From contig NW_026647628.1 in NCBI RefSeq assembly GCF_950295315.1, positions 41,001 to 105,000 on the forward strand: DNA of 64,000 nucleotides. The letters run 5' to 3'. The notes beneath the pieces were generated by a model. It had not been told where the DNA came from and ran no database searches. It saw only the letters and a list, made by a program, of their open reading frames with translations. A program made the translations under genes and the position numbers. Source of the stretch: Erinaceus europaeus (lineage: Eukaryota; Chordata; Mammalia; Eulipotyphla; Erinaceidae). This document shows positions 47,100 to 60,471 of the stretch, piece after piece; position 1 is the stretch's first letter, and each line of letters starts with the position of its first letter.

Positions 47100-47275
47100 T
47101 GGACAGTCAAGAATTGAGAGACAAGGGAGGGATAGAGATTTTGAGAACCAGAGAGATACCTGCAGCACATCTGCACCACTTGTAAAGATTTCCCACTGCA
47201 GGTCGGAACCAGGGTCTTGAACCCAGGTCCTCCTACAGTTTAACATGAGTGCTTAACCAGGTGAGGCACCACCTG
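47100..47275 (-). mobile_element. SINE fixed in the macrosatellite unit
   Basis: A minus-strand SINE of the 'AAAGATTTCCC' subfamily at the same place in all units that keep the region (32,641; 37,262; 41,370; 47,100; 51,200; 55,310; 59,415; 63,540). It was therefore part of the ancestral unit. Confidence 0.88.
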
Positions 47276-47364
47276 CTAAGCTTAATGTGACATTTTTTTA
47301 GCAATGAAAAGAAATTCTCTTGGCTAGGTAAGAAACAAATAAGATAAATATAAGTAAATAAAAG

Positions 47365-48103
47365 TGCTTTTACGTTTACACAGTGGAAACACACACTGGG
47401 ACATATTCTTGTATAATACTTGTATTATTTATTTATTTATTTATTTATTGCCACAAAGGGTTATTGCCATAGCGCAGTGCCAGTACCACTAATCCACTGG
47501 TCCTATGTTCCATTGTTCCCCTTTTGCTGCCCTTGTGGCTTGAATATTGTGGTTATTAATAATATTATTATTGTTGTTGTGATAGTTACTGTCCTTGCGG
47601 AGAACAGAGAAAAATGGAAAGAGGAGGTTAAAGAGAGATGGGGGAGAGAAAGATAGGCCCCCTGAAGATCTGCTTCACTAAATAAATAAAGCACATTTTC
47701 ATTTGACTCAGTAGAAACACAGAGACAAGTATACATGTATAATACCTGCATTTTTATTTATGTATTCTTTATCTAATGACTAATTGATTGACTGATTGAT
47801 TGCCTCCAGGGTTATTGTCAGGGCTAGGGGCCTGCACCACGAACCCACTGCTCCTGCAGACCATGTTTTCCCCTTTGGCTGCCCTTGTTGCCTGAACTTT
47901 GTTGTGGTTATTCTTATCATTGTTGTTGCTGTTACTGTCCTTGCATAGGACAGAAAGGGAGAGAGGAGTGGAAACACAGAAGGGTGAGAGAAAGGTAGAC
48001 CCCTGCAGGTCTGCTTCACTAGATAAACAAAAAGCATGTACATTTATTTATTAAGTGGATACACCGACACATATGTACATGTATATTACCTGTATATTTT
48101 CTC

Positions 48104-48150
<47 letters not shown>

Positions 48151-48420
48151 GTATTTATTTATTGCATCCAGGGTCACTGCCGGTGCTCAATACATGTACC
48201 TGGAATCCACTGCTCCTGCAGACCATTTATTCTCCTTTTGCTGCCTTTGTTCCTTGATCACTGTTGTGCTTCTTCTTATTGTTGTTGTTGTTACTGTCCT
48301 TACATAGGACAGAGAGAAAGGGATAGGGGAGGGGAAAGTCAGAGGTGGAAGAGAAAGCACCCCTGAAGATCTGCTTCACCCCCTGTAAAGCTACTCCCCT
48401 GCAGGTGGGGGTCTGGGGGC
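47365..48420. repeat. Subrepeats of headless SINEs in the unit tail
   Basis: Three consecutive blocks of about 330 bases in unit 4 (starting near 47,365, 47,690 and 48,040). Each has a 'GTGGAAACACA' and 'ACATGTATATTACCTGTATT'-like lead, then a minus-strand long-form SINE. The first two stop at 'AGATCTGCTTCACTA' without the tRNA-like head. The same arrangement recurs in the tails of units 0, 1, 3 and 5-7. Confidence 0.88.
48110..48145. repeat. (TA)n microsatellite, unit 4 tail
   Basis: A pure TA run. At the same place: TA plus three TATATG at 44,024-44,060, TATATG runs at 52,206-52,275 and 56,316-56,385, and a long TA run at 60,426-60,465. Confidence 0.96.
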
Positions 48421-48777
48421 CATACTGCAGATCCTTCTGCCTGTCCCCTCATTTGCTCCACCACCTCTTAACCCTCTGACATTCCGCCCAACCTCCCTGG
48501 ATTTCCTTTTTACAGCACTAAGACCTGTCTATTTTTTGAATCCTCAATATCCTGAGGATCAGTCTTGGAAATAGTGTCATGAGAAGACACAGGGGGATCT
48601 CTGGAATCAGAGAGCGCCTGGAACAGCAGCTGGGGCTCTAGAGCCAGGGCATGGTCCATCTACCCATCCACCCTCCACGGAGTCCACCTGCCTGCAACTT
48701 GGTCCTGCTCCCTCCCAAAAAGATTTTTCCCTTGTTTCACTGAGAAACAGGCATCACACAGGAGAGTCAGCCAGTGG

Positions 48778-48794
48778 AAAAAAAAAAAAAAAAA

Positions 48795-48826
<32 letters not shown>
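48778..48826. repeat. A-tract/T-tract inverted repeat, unit 5
   Basis: A17, then GCC, then T29: a near-perfect hairpin-forming sequence. Other units: A13/T15 at 44,688-44,718, A13/T16 at 52,901-52,932, A12/T15 near 57,011-57,040 and A16/T29 at 61,105-61,152. Confidence 0.95.
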
Positions 48827-48831
<5 letters not shown>

Positions 48832-50090
48832 ACTGATGGACCAGCTTCTGGGAAGTACAGGTTTTGAACCTGAAAACACTGTCTGCCTCTGCCTGTCTCT
48901 GAGTCCACTGGAGGAGCCACTGCCCCAAGCAGTCCTTGTGCTCAGAGTGGGGTGTTTTCGCCAGTCCTAGGCTTGCACAGCGCACTTGGGATTGGGTTGC
49001 CTGAGATCCAAATGTTACATTGTAGATTGTTTGCAGTTCCGGCTCCCCAGGACATTGGACAGAACCAACTCCTCTGGGGATACCCAGAGAAAAAGACTCT
49101 TCCCATCCTTAGTGCAAATGGAGTGGAGGGGGAGGGGAGAGATGTGCATGTGTGGGATACTCATGCCCAGGTGTGTGTGAGGGGCCCTGACAGGGGGTAG
49201 AAGGGGGTTGAGGGGCAGAAGGAGACTGTTTGGGGGGCAGGCTGCAGGCAGGGGAGCCCCTGAATAGGTGCAGGGCTGTGTGTGCCTGTGGTGGCAGGGC
49301 GTTAGGGCAGGTCCCCCTGCAGGATGGTGAAGATGGCAGCTGGGCTGGCCCAGGGCCCCCAGGGCTGGAGGGCAGCAGCAGGCTGGCAGGAAAGGAGGCA
49401 AACAGTAGATGACAGTTGGGGAGCTGGGGGACAGGGGGCAAGGGGAAAAGGGGGCATCCTTGCGGAGGAGGGGGAGGGGGCTGGACTGGAGAGTGGGTGG
49501 AGCTGGAGGCAGGCAGGTCCCAAGAATCAGGAACTGACAGGGCCAGATACCTGCACCCACCCACTGGATAGCAGCTGCAGCAGCCAGAGCAGCAGCCCTG
49601 GCTTGCCTAGGCCAAGGGCCCTGAGTGAGTCCCTCTGAGGATGAGGAAGGGGACGGGGAGGGGTAGAGGGAGGGGGAGGAGGGCCGCTGTCAGCAGGCAA
49701 CGGGGTCTACAGGGGCCTCCACTATGGAGGCCTGTGTCCAGGTGGCTGCCCGCCAGAACCGGGGCAGCTCAGGGCTCCCAGGGCCCTGGGGGGTGTCTGT
49801 GGGTTGGGGGCTGTCAGTCAGTCAGTCTGTCTGTGTGTCAGTGCACTTGCTTGGACAGGGGCCTGGCGGCCCTTGGACCCCAGCCCTGGGCTGTCAGATG
49901 CCGGCCCCGCCCCCGGACACGCCCCCACCGTGCCCCTTGCGTCAGAGCCCTGCCCACCTGCGCTGGCTTTTGCCTGGGGCTCTGGCTCTGGTGGCTGGCC
50001 ACCACACCTCAGATCAAGTTCAGGGTGGGTGTCATGGCTGCTGCCACCACCACTGCCTCCCTAGGGGTCAACTGGGTGGGCGGGGTCCTC

Positions 50091-50103
50091 GTGGCCTAGC
50101 AAC
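50091..50103. promoter_or_regulatory. X-box-like element and GC core, unit 5
   Basis: Same element as unit 4. Here the NRF1-like half palindrome 'TGCATGCGCA' at 50,144-50,153 keeps its CpG. Confidence 0.45.
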
Positions 50104-52210
50104 CTCTCGAGCCCTCTGTGATGTCCCCCCCCAGGATTCTGTGTGCATGCGCACTGGCACTGGGCAGCCCAACTGTCCTGCCACTATGTCAGGCGGCAGC
50201 AAGCAGACCCCTGGGCCCTGGCACCGAGGGACCGAAGAACGGGAGGACAGCGCTGACGGACGAAGGACCTCGGGGCTGGCAGCCAAGAGAGCAAAGGAGG
50301 AGGTGCGCCCAGGTGCCAGGGAACCGGGCTACAGCTACCTACATGCCTGCCTGCCTTGCTGGATGCCGGTATGCTACCTCTGTCCATGTGGGTTTCTCAG
50401 TTCCTCTCCTGTCCTCTACTGTTCTCTCCTGTCCTCTCCTGTCGTCTACTGTCCTCTACTGTCCTCTCCTCTCCTCTCCTCTCCTGTCCGCTCCTCTCCT
50501 CTTTTCTCTACTCACTTCCGGGTGCCCTGATCACCAGCTAGAGCGCTTTTGACATTTCACCTGTGACAGCTGCCCACACCCCCCCTCCGCGTCCCTGACG
50601 TGACCCAGCTCACAGGCTCACCTGCTCACCCCACCCACACCCACACGCCCCACCACATTCCCTGGATCAGCTCCTCTGCCCTATTCAGCCAAACTGCCCA
50701 GTTGGCAATGTATCTGTGCAGGCTTGACTGTCTTTATCATTCAAGGTTATATCTCCTTTTGTACTTAGCTTGGTTGATTGTCGATGGATAGTTGGATGGA
50801 TGGATGGATGGATGGATGGATGGAAGGATCGAGTGATGCACGGGTTGATCGATTGGTTTTGTAGAGGCAGAGAGCCATCTAGGGGTACTTGAGACCTCTG
50901 GCATAAGAGCCCTTGTCTTCTGTCGAATGTAAAACATTAACACCTCAATAAATAAATGAATAAATGTATTAAATAAACTGGGTTAAAAAAAACGCGGTGT
51001 CTTTTCCCTTTCTGAATATGGTATGCTGTGAGGATCATAATAAGGAAAGCATTGTTCTGAGCAGCCCCTTGAAATATTGGGATATTTCATTTTGCCTTCT
51101 TCTTCTTCTTCTTCTTCTTCTTCTTCTTCTTCTTCTTCTTCTTCTTCATCTTCTTCTTTTTTTTCTTTGCTTTCTATTATCTTGATTTATTTTTTGGAAT
51201 GGACAGTCAAGAATTGAGAGACAAGGGAGGGATAGAGATTTTGAGAACCAGAGAGATACCTGCAGCACATCTGCACCACTTGTAAAGATTTCCCACTGCA
51301 GGTCGGAACCAGGGTCTTGAACACAGGTCCTCCTACAGTTTAACATGAGTGCTTAACCAGGTGAGGCACCACCTGCTAAGCTTAATGTGACATTTTTTTA
51401 GCAATGAAAAGAAATTCTCTTGGCTAGGTAAGAAACAAATAAGATAAATATAAGTAAATAAAAGTGCTTTTACGTTTACACAGTGGAAACACACACTGGG
51501 ACATATTCTTGTATAATACTTGTATTATTTATTTATTTATTTATTGCCACAAAGGGTTATTGCCATAGCGCAGTGCCAGTACCACTAATCCACTGGTCCT
51601 ATGTTCCATTGTTCCCCTTTTGCTGCCCTTGTGGCTTGAATATTGTGGTTATTAATAATATTATTATTGTTGTTGTGATAGTTACTGTCCTTGCGGAGAA
51701 CAGAGAAAAATGGAAAGAGGAGGTTAAAGAGAGATGGGGGAGAGAAAGATAGGCCCCCTGAAGATCTGCTTCACTAAATAAATAAAGCAAATTTTCATTT
51801 GACTCAGTAGAAACACAGAGACAAGTATACATGTATAATACCTGCATTTTTTATTTATGTATTCTTTATCTAATGACTAATTGATTGACTGATTGATTGC
51901 CTCCAGGGTTATTGTCAGGGCTAGGGGCCTGCACCACGAACCCACTGCTCCTGCAGACCATGTTTTCCCCTTTGGCTGCCCTTGTTGCCTGAACTTTGTT
52001 GTGGTTATTCTTATCATTGTTGTTGCTGTTACTGTCCTTGCATAGGACAGAAAGGGAGAGAGGAGTGGAAACACAGAAGGGTGAGAGAAAGGTAGACCCC
52101 TGCAGGTCTGCTTCACTAGATAAACAAAAAGCATGTACATTTATTTACAAAGTGGATACACTGACACATGTGTACATGTATATTACCTGTATATTTTCTC
52201 TATGTGTATA

Positions 52211-52273
<63 letters not shown>

Positions 52274-52860
52274 GTATTTATTTATTGCATCCAGGGTCAC
52301 TGCCGGTGCTCAATACATATACTTGGAATCCACTGCTCCTGCAGACCATTTATTCTCCTTTTGCTGCCTTTGTTCCTTGATCACTGTTGTGCTTCTTCTT
52401 ATTGTTGTTGTTGTTACTGTCCTTACATAGGACAGAGAGAAAGGGATAGGGGAGGGGAAAGTCAGAGGTGGAAGAGAAAGCACCCCTGAAGATCTGCTTC
52501 ACCCCCTGTAAAGCTACTCCCCTGCAGGTGGGGGTCTGGGGGCCATACAGCAGATCCTTCTGCCTGTCCCCTCATTTGCTCCACCACCTCTTAACCCTCT
52601 GACATTCCGCCCAACCTCCCTGGATTTCCTTTTTACAGCACTAAGACCTGTCTATTTTTTGAATCCTCAATATCCTGAGGATCAGTTTTGGAAATAGTGT
52701 CATGAGAAGAAACAGGGGGATCTTTGGAATCAGAGAGCGCCTGGAACAGCAGCTGGGGCTCTAGAGCCAGGGCATGGTCCATCTACCCATCCACCCTCCA
52801 CGGAGTCCACCTGCCTGCAACTTGGTCCTGCTCCCTCCCAAAAAGATTTTTCCCTTGTTT

Positions 52861-55800
52861 CACTGAGAAACAGGCATCACACAGGAGAGTTAGCCAGTGG
52901 AAAAAAAAAAAAAGCCTTTTTTTTTTTTTTTTCTTTTTTACCCTACTGATGGACTAGCTTCTGGGAAGTACAGGTTTTGAACCTGAAAACACTGTCTGCC
53001 TCTGCCTGTCTCTCAGTCCACTGGAGGAGCCACTGCCCCAAGCAGTCCTTGTGCTCAGAGTGGGGTGTTTTCGCCAGTCCTAGGCTTGCACAGCGCACTT
53101 GGGATTGGGTTGCCTGAGATCCAAATGTTACATTGTAGATTGTTTGCAGTTCCGGCTCCCCAGGACATTGGACAGAACCAACTCCTCTGGGGATACCCAG
53201 AGAAAAAGACTCCTCCCATCCTTAGTGCAAATGGAGTGGAGGGGGAGGGGAGAGATGTGCATGTGTGGGATACTCATGCCCAGGTGTGTGTGAGGGGCCC
53301 TGACAGGGGGTAGAAGGGGGTTGAGGGGCAGAAGGAGACTGTTTGGGGGGCAGGCTGCAGGCAGGGGAGCCCCTGAATAGGTGCAGGGCTGTGTGTGCCT
53401 GTGGTGGCAGGGCGTTAGGGCAGGTCCCCCTGCAGGATGGTGAAGATGGCAGCTGGGCTGGCCCAGGGCCCCCAGGGCTGGAGGGCAGCAGCAGGCTGGC
53501 AGGAAAGGAGGCAAACAGTAGATGACATTTGGGGAGCTGGGGGACAGGGGGCAAGGGGAAAAGGGGGCATCCTTGCGGAGGAGGGGGAGGGGGCTGGACT
53601 GGAGAGTGGGTGGAGCTGGAGGCAGGCAGGTCCCAAGAATCAGGAACTGACAGGGCCAGATACCTGCACCCACCCACTGGATAGAAGCTGCAGCAGCCAG
53701 AGCAGCAGCCCTGGCTTGCCTAGGCCAAGGGCCCTGAGTGAGTCCCTCTGAGGATGAGGAAGGGGACGGGGAGGGGTAGAGGGAGGGGGAGGAGGGCCGC
53801 TGTCAGCAGGCAACGGGGTCTACAGGGGCCTCCACTATGGAGGCCTGTGTCCAGGTGGCTGCCCGCCAGAACCGGGGCAGCTCAGGGCTCCCAGGGCCCT
53901 GGGGGGTGTCTGTGGGTTGGGGGCTGTCAGTCAGTCAGTCTGTCTGTGTGTCAGTGCACTTGCTTGGACAGGGGCCTGGCGGCCCTTGGACCCCAGCCCT
54001 GGGCTGTCAGATGCCGGCCCCGCCCCCGGACACGCCCCCACCGTGCCCCTTGCATCAGAGCCCTGCCCACCTGCGCTGGCTTTTGCCTGGGGCTCTGGCT
54101 CTGGTGGCTGGCCACCACACCTCAGATCAAGTTCAGGGTGGGTGTCATGGCTGCTGCCACCACCACTGCCTCCCTAGGGGTCAACTGGGTGGGCGGGGTC
54201 CTCGTGGCCTAGCAACCTCTCGAGCCCTCTGTGATGTCCCCCCCCAGGATTCTGTGTGCATGTGCACTGGCACTGGGCAGCCCAACTGTCCTGCCACTAT
54301 GTCAGGCGGCAGCAAGCAGACCCCTGGGCCCTGGCACCAAGGGACCGAAGAACGGGAGGACAGCGCTGACCGACGACGGACCTCGGGGATGGCAGCCAAG
54401 AGAGCAAAGGAGGAGGTGCGCCCAGGTGCCAGGGAACCGGGCTACAGCTACCTACATGCCTGCCTGCCTTGCTGGATGCCGGTATGCTACCTCTGTCCAT
54501 GTGGGTTTCTCAGTTCCTCTCCTGTCCTCTACTGTTCTCTCCTGTCCTCTCCTGTCGTCTACTGTCCTCTACTGTCCTCTCCTCTCCTCTCCTCTCCTGT
54601 CCGCTCCTCTCCTCTTTTCTCTACTCACTTCCGGGTGCCCTGATCACCAGCTAGAGCGCTTTTGACATTTCACCTGTGACAGCTGCCCACACCCCCCCTC
54701 CGCGTCCCTGACGTGACCCAGCTCACAGGCTCACCTGCTCACCCCACCCACACCCACACGCCCCACCACATTCCCTGGATCAGCTCCTCTGCCCTATTCA
54801 GCCAAACTGCCCAGTTGGCAATGTATCTGTGCAGGCTTGACTGTCTTTATCATTCAAGGTTATATCTCCTTTTGTACTTAGCTTGGTTGATTGTCGATGG
54901 ATAGTTGGATGGATGGATGGATGGATGGATGGATGGAAGGATCGAGTGATGCACGGGTTGATCGATTGGTTTTGTAGAGGCAGAGAGCCATCTAGGGGTA
55001 CTTGAGACCTCTGGCATAAGAGCCCTTGTCTTCTGTCGAATGTAAAACATTAACACCTCAATAAATAAATGAATAAATGTATTAAATAAACTGGGTTAAA
55101 AAAAACGCGGTGTCTTTTCCCTTTCTGAATATGGTATGCTGTGAGGATCATAATAAGGAAAGCATTGTTCTGAGCAGCCCCTTGAAATATTGGGATATTT
55201 CATTTTGCCTTCTTCTTCTTCTTCTTCTTCTTCTTCTTCTTCTTCTTCTTCTTCTTCATCTTCTTCTTTTTTTTCTTTGCTTTCTATTATCTTGATTTAT
55301 TTTTTGGAATGGACAGTCAAGAATTGAGAGACAAGGGAGGGATAGAGATTTTGAGAACCAGAGAGATACCTGCAGCACATCTGCACCACTTGTAAAGATT
55401 TCCCACTGCAGGTCGGAACCAGGGTCTTGAACACAGGTCCTCCTACAGTTTAACATGAGTGCTTAACCAGGTGAGGCACCACCTGCTAAGCTTAATGTGA
55501 CATTTTTTTAGCAATGAAAAGAAATTCTCTTGGCTAGGTAAGAAACAAATAAGATAAATATAAGTAAATAAAAGTGCTTTTACGTTTACACAGTGGAAAC
55601 ACACACTGGGACATATTCTTGTATAATACTTGTATTATTTATTTATTTATTTATTGCCACAAAGGGTTATTGCCATAGCGCAGTGCCAGTACCACTAATC
55701 CACTGGTCCTATGTTCCATTGTTCCCCTTTTGCTGCCCTTGTGGCTTGAATATTGTGGTTATTAATAATATTATTATTGTTGTTGTGATAGTTACTGTCC

Positions 55801-56320
55801 TTGCGGAGAACAGAGAAAAATGGAAAGAGGAGGTTAAAGAGAGATGGGGGAGAGAAAGATAGGCCCCCTGAAGATCTGCTTCACTAAATAAATAAAGCAA
55901 ATTTTCATTTGACTCAGTAGAAACACAGAGACAAGTATACATGTATAATACCTGCATTTTTTATTTATGTATTCTTTATCTAATGACTAATTGATTGACT
56001 GATTGATTGCCTCCAGGGTTATTGTCAGGGCTAGGGGCCTGCACCACGAACCCACTGCTCCTGCAGACCATGTTTTCCCCTTTGGCTGCCCTTGTTGCCT
56101 GAACTTTGTTGTGGTTATTCTTATCATTGTTGTTGCTGTTACTGTCCTTGCATAGGACAGAAAGGGAGAGAGGAGTGGAAACACAGAAGGGTGAGAGAAA
56201 GGTAGACCCCTGCAGGTCTGCTTCACTAGATAAACAAAAAGCATGTACATTTATTTACAAAGTGGATACACTGACACATGTGTACATGTATATTACCTGT
56301 ATATTTTCTCTATGTGTATA

Positions 56321-56383
<63 letters not shown>

Positions 56384-56970
56384 GTATTTATTTATTGCAT
56401 CCAGGGTCACTGCCGGTGCTCAATACATATACTTGGAATCCACTGCTCCTGCAGACCATTTATTCTCCTTTTGCTGCCTTTGTTCCTTGATCACTGTTGT
56501 GCTTCTTCTTATTGTTGTTGTTGTTACTGTCCTTACATAGGACAGAGAGAAAGGGATAGGGGAGGGGAAAGTCAGAGGTGGAAGAGAAAGCACCCCTGAA
56601 GATCTGCTTCACCCCCTGTAAAGCTACTCCCCTGCAGGTGGGGGTCTGGGGGCCATACAGCAGATCCTTCTGCCTGTCCCCTCATTTGCTCCACCACCTC
56701 TTAACCCTCTGACATTCCGCCCAACCTCCCTGGATTTCCTTTTTACAGCACTAAGACCTGTCTATTTTTTGAATCCTCAATATCCTGAGGATCAGTTTTG
56801 GAAATAGTGTCATGAGAAGAAACAGGGGGATCTCTGGAATCAGAGAGCGCCTGGAACAGCAGCTGGGGCTCTAGAGCCAGGGCATGGTCCATCTACCCAT
56901 CCACCCTCCACGGAGTCCACCTGCCTGCAACTTGGTCCTGCTCCCTCCCAAAAAGATTTTTCCCTTGTTT
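52861..56970. repeat. Macrosatellite unit 6, A/B hybrid
   Basis: The first part is type A (to at least 54,370) and the rest type B (from 54,557): 'TTGCATCAG', 'CATGTGCAC' and 'GACCGACGACGG', then 'TGTCGTCTACTG' and 'GCAAATTTTCATT'. Its tail is almost the same as that of unit 5. Confidence 0.9.
54204..54216. promoter_or_regulatory. X-box-like element and GC core, unit 6
   Basis: Same element as unit 4, in the type A part of the hybrid unit. Confidence 0.45.
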
Positions 56971-59900
56971 CACTGAGAAACAGGCATCACACAGGAGAGT
57001 TAGCCAGTGGAAAAAAAAAAAAGCCTTTTTTTTTTTTTTTCTTTTTTACCCTACTGATGGACTAGCTTCTGGGAAGTACAGGTTTTGAACCTGAAAACAC
57101 TGTCTGCCTCTGCCTGTCTCTCAGTCCACTGGAGGAGCCACTGCCCCAAGCAGTCCTTGTGCTCAGAGTGGGGTGTTTTCGCCAGTCCTAGGCTTGCACA
57201 GCGCACTTGGGATTGGGTTGCCTGAGATCCAAATGTTACATTGTAGATTGTTTGCAGTTCCGGCTCCCCAGGACATTGGACAGAACCAACTCCTCTGGGG
57301 ATACCCAGAGAAAAAGACTCCTCCCATCCTTAGTGCAAATGGAGTGGAGGGGGAGGGGAGAGATGTGCATGTGTGGGATACTCATGCCCAGGTGTGTGTG
57401 AGGGGCCCTGACAGGGGGTAGAAGGGGGTTGAGGGGCAGAAGGAGACTGTTTGGGGGGCAGGCTGCAGGCAGGGGAGCCCCTGAATAGGTGCAGGGCTGT
57501 GTGTGCCTGTGGTGGCAGGGCGTTAGGGCAGGTCCCCCTGCAGGATGGTGAAGATGGCAGCTGGGCTGGCCCAGGGCCCCCAGGGCTGGAGGGCAGCAGC
57601 AGGCTGGCAGGAAAGGAGGCAAACAGTAGATGACATTTGGGGAGCTGGGGGACAGGGGGCAAGGGGAAAAGGGGGCATCCTTGCGGAGGAGGGGGAGGGG
57701 GCTGGACTGGAGAGTGGGTGGAGCTGGAGGCAGGCAGGTCCCAAGAATCAGGAACTGACAGGGCCAGATACCTGCACCCACCCACTGGATAGCAGCTGCA
57801 GCAGCCAGAGCAGCAGCCCTGGCTTGCCTAGGCCAAGGGCCCTGAGTGAGTCCCTCTGAGGATGAGGAAGGGGACGGGGAGGGGTAGAGGGAGGGGGAGG
57901 AGGGCCGCTGTCAGCAGGCAACGGGGTCTACAGGGGCCTCCACTATGGAGGCCTGTGTCCAGGTGGCTGCCCGCCAGAACCGGGGCAGCTCAGGGCTCCC
58001 AGGGCCCTGGGGGGTGTCTGTGGGTTGGGGGCTGTCAGTCAGTCAGTCTGTCTGTGTGTCAGTGCACTTGCTTGGACAGGGGCCTGGCGGCCCTTGGACC
58101 CCAGCCCTGGGCTGTCAGATGCCGGCCCCGCCCCCGGACACGCCCCCACCGTGCCCCTTGCATCAGAGCCCTGCCCACCTGCGCTGGCTTTTGCCTGGGG
58201 CTCTGGCTCTGGTGGCTGGCCACCACACCTCAGATCAAGTTCAGGGTGGGTGTCATGGCTGCTGCCACCACCACTGCCTCCCTAGGGGTCAACTGGGTGG
58301 GCGGGGTCCTCGTGGCCTAGCAACCTCTCGAGCCCTCTGTGATGTCCCCCCCCAGGATTCTGTGTGCATGTGCACTGGCACTGGGCAGCCCAACTGTCCT
58401 GCCACTATGTCAGGCGGCAGCAAGCAGACCCCTGGGCCCTGGCACCAAGGGACCGAAGAACGGGAGGACAGCGCTGACCGACGACGGACCTCGGGGCTGG
58501 CAGCCAAGAGAGCAAAGGAGGAGGTGCGCCCAGGTGCCAGGGAACCGGGCTACAGCTACCTACATGCCTGCCTGCCTTGCTGGATGCCGGTATGCTACCT
58601 CTGTCCATGTGGGTTTCTCAGTTCCTCTCCTGTCCTCTACTGTTCTCTCCTGTCCTCTCCTGTCATCTACTGTCCTCTACTGTCCTCTCCTCTCCTCTCC
58701 TCTCCTGTCCGCTCCTCTCCTCTTTTCTCTACTCACTTCCGGGTGCCCTGATCACCAGCTAGAGCGCTTTTGACATTTCACCTGTGACAGCTGCCCACAC
58801 CCCCCCTCCGCGTCCCTGACGTGACCCAGCTCACAGGCTCACCTGCTCACCCCACCCACACCCACACGCCCCACCACATTCCCTGGATCAGCTCCTCTGC
58901 CCTATTCAGCCAAACTGCCCAGTTGGCAACGTATCTGTGCAGGCTTGACTGTCTTTATCATTCAAGGTTATATCTCCTTTTGTACTTAGCTTGGTTGATT
59001 GTCGATGGATAGTTGGATGGATGGATGGATGGATGGATGGATGGATGGAAGGATCGAGTGATGCACGGGTTGATCGATTGGTTTTGTAGAGGCAGAGAGC
59101 CATCTAGGGGTACTTGAGACCTCTGGCATAAGAGCCCTTGTCTTCTGTCGAATGTAAAACATTAACACCTCAATAAATAAATGAATAAATGTATTAAATA
59201 AACTGGGTTAAAAAAAAACGCGGTGTCTTTTCCCTTTCTGAATATGGTATGCTGTGAGGATCATAATAAGGAAAGCATTGTTCTGAGCAGCCCCTTGAAA
59301 TATTGGGATATTTCATTTTGCCTTCTTCTTCTTCTTCTTCTTCTTCTTCTTCTTCTTCTTCTTCATCTTCTTTTTTTTTCTTTGCTTTCTATTATCTTGA
59401 TTTATTTTTTGGAATGGACAGTCAAGAATTGAGAGACAAGGGAGGGATAGAGATTTTGAGAACCAGAGAGATACCTGCAGCACATCTGCACCACTTGTAA
59501 AGATTTCCCACTGCAGGTCGGAACCAGGGTCTTGAACCCAGGTCCTCCTACAGTTTAACATGAGTGCTTAACCAGGTGAGGCACCACCTGCTAAGCTTAA
59601 TGTGACATTTTTTTAGCAATGAAAAGAAATTCTCTTGGCTAGGTAAGAAACAAATAAGATAAATATAAGTAAATAAAAGTGCTTTTACGTTTACACAGTG
59701 GAAACACACACTGGGACATATTCTTGTATAATACTTGTATTATTTATTTATTTATTTATTTATTGCCACAAAGGGTTATTGCCATAGCGCAGTGCCAGTA
59801 CCACTAATCCACTGGTCCTATGTTCCATTGTTCCCCTTTTGCTGCCCTTGTGGCTTGAATATTGTGGTTATTAATAATATTATTATTGTTGTTGTGATAG

Positions 59901-60423
59901 TTACTGTCCTTGCGGAGAACAGAGAAAAATGGAAAGAGGAGGTTAAAGAGAGATGGGGGAGAGAAAGATAGGCCCCCTGAAGATCTGCTTCACTAAATAA
60001 ATAAAGCACATTTTCATTTGACTCAGTAGAAACACAGAGACAAGTATACATGTATAATACCTGCATTTTTATTTATGTATTCTTTATCTAATGACTAATT
60101 GATTGACTGATTGATTGCCTCCAGGGTTATTGTCAGGGCTAGGGGCCTGCACCACGAACCCACTGCTCCTGCAGACCATGTTTTCCCCTTTGGCTGCCCT
60201 TGTTGCCTGAACTTTGTTGTGGTTATTCTTATCATTGTTGTTGCTGTTACTGTCCTTGCATAGGACAGAAAGGGAGAGAGGAGTGGAAACACAGAAGGGT
60301 GAGAGAAAGGTAGACCCCTGCAGGTCTGCTTCACTAGATAAACAAAAAGCATGTACATTTATTTATTAAGTGGATACACCGACACATATGTACATGTATA
60401 TTACCTGTATATTTTCTCTATGT

Positions 60424-60471
<48 letters not shown>

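Larger units (their letters stand above)
44648..48737. repeat. Macrosatellite unit 4, type A
   Basis: A young unit. Type A marks: 'TTGCATCAG' (45,840), 'CATGTGCAC' (46,049), 'CACCAAGGG' (46,125), 'TGTCATCTACTG' (46,343) and 'GCACATTTTCATT' in the tail. It is followed by a long uninterrupted (TA)n at 48,110-48,145. Confidence 0.95.
48738..52860. repeat. Macrosatellite unit 5, type B
   Basis: Type B marks: 'TTGCGTCAG' (49,941), 'CATGCGCAC' (50,151 region), 'CACCGAGGG', 'TGTCGTCTACTG', and 'GCAAATTTTCATT' in the tail. Its tail has a TATATG hexanucleotide run (52,206-52,275) instead of (TA)n. Confidence 0.95.
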
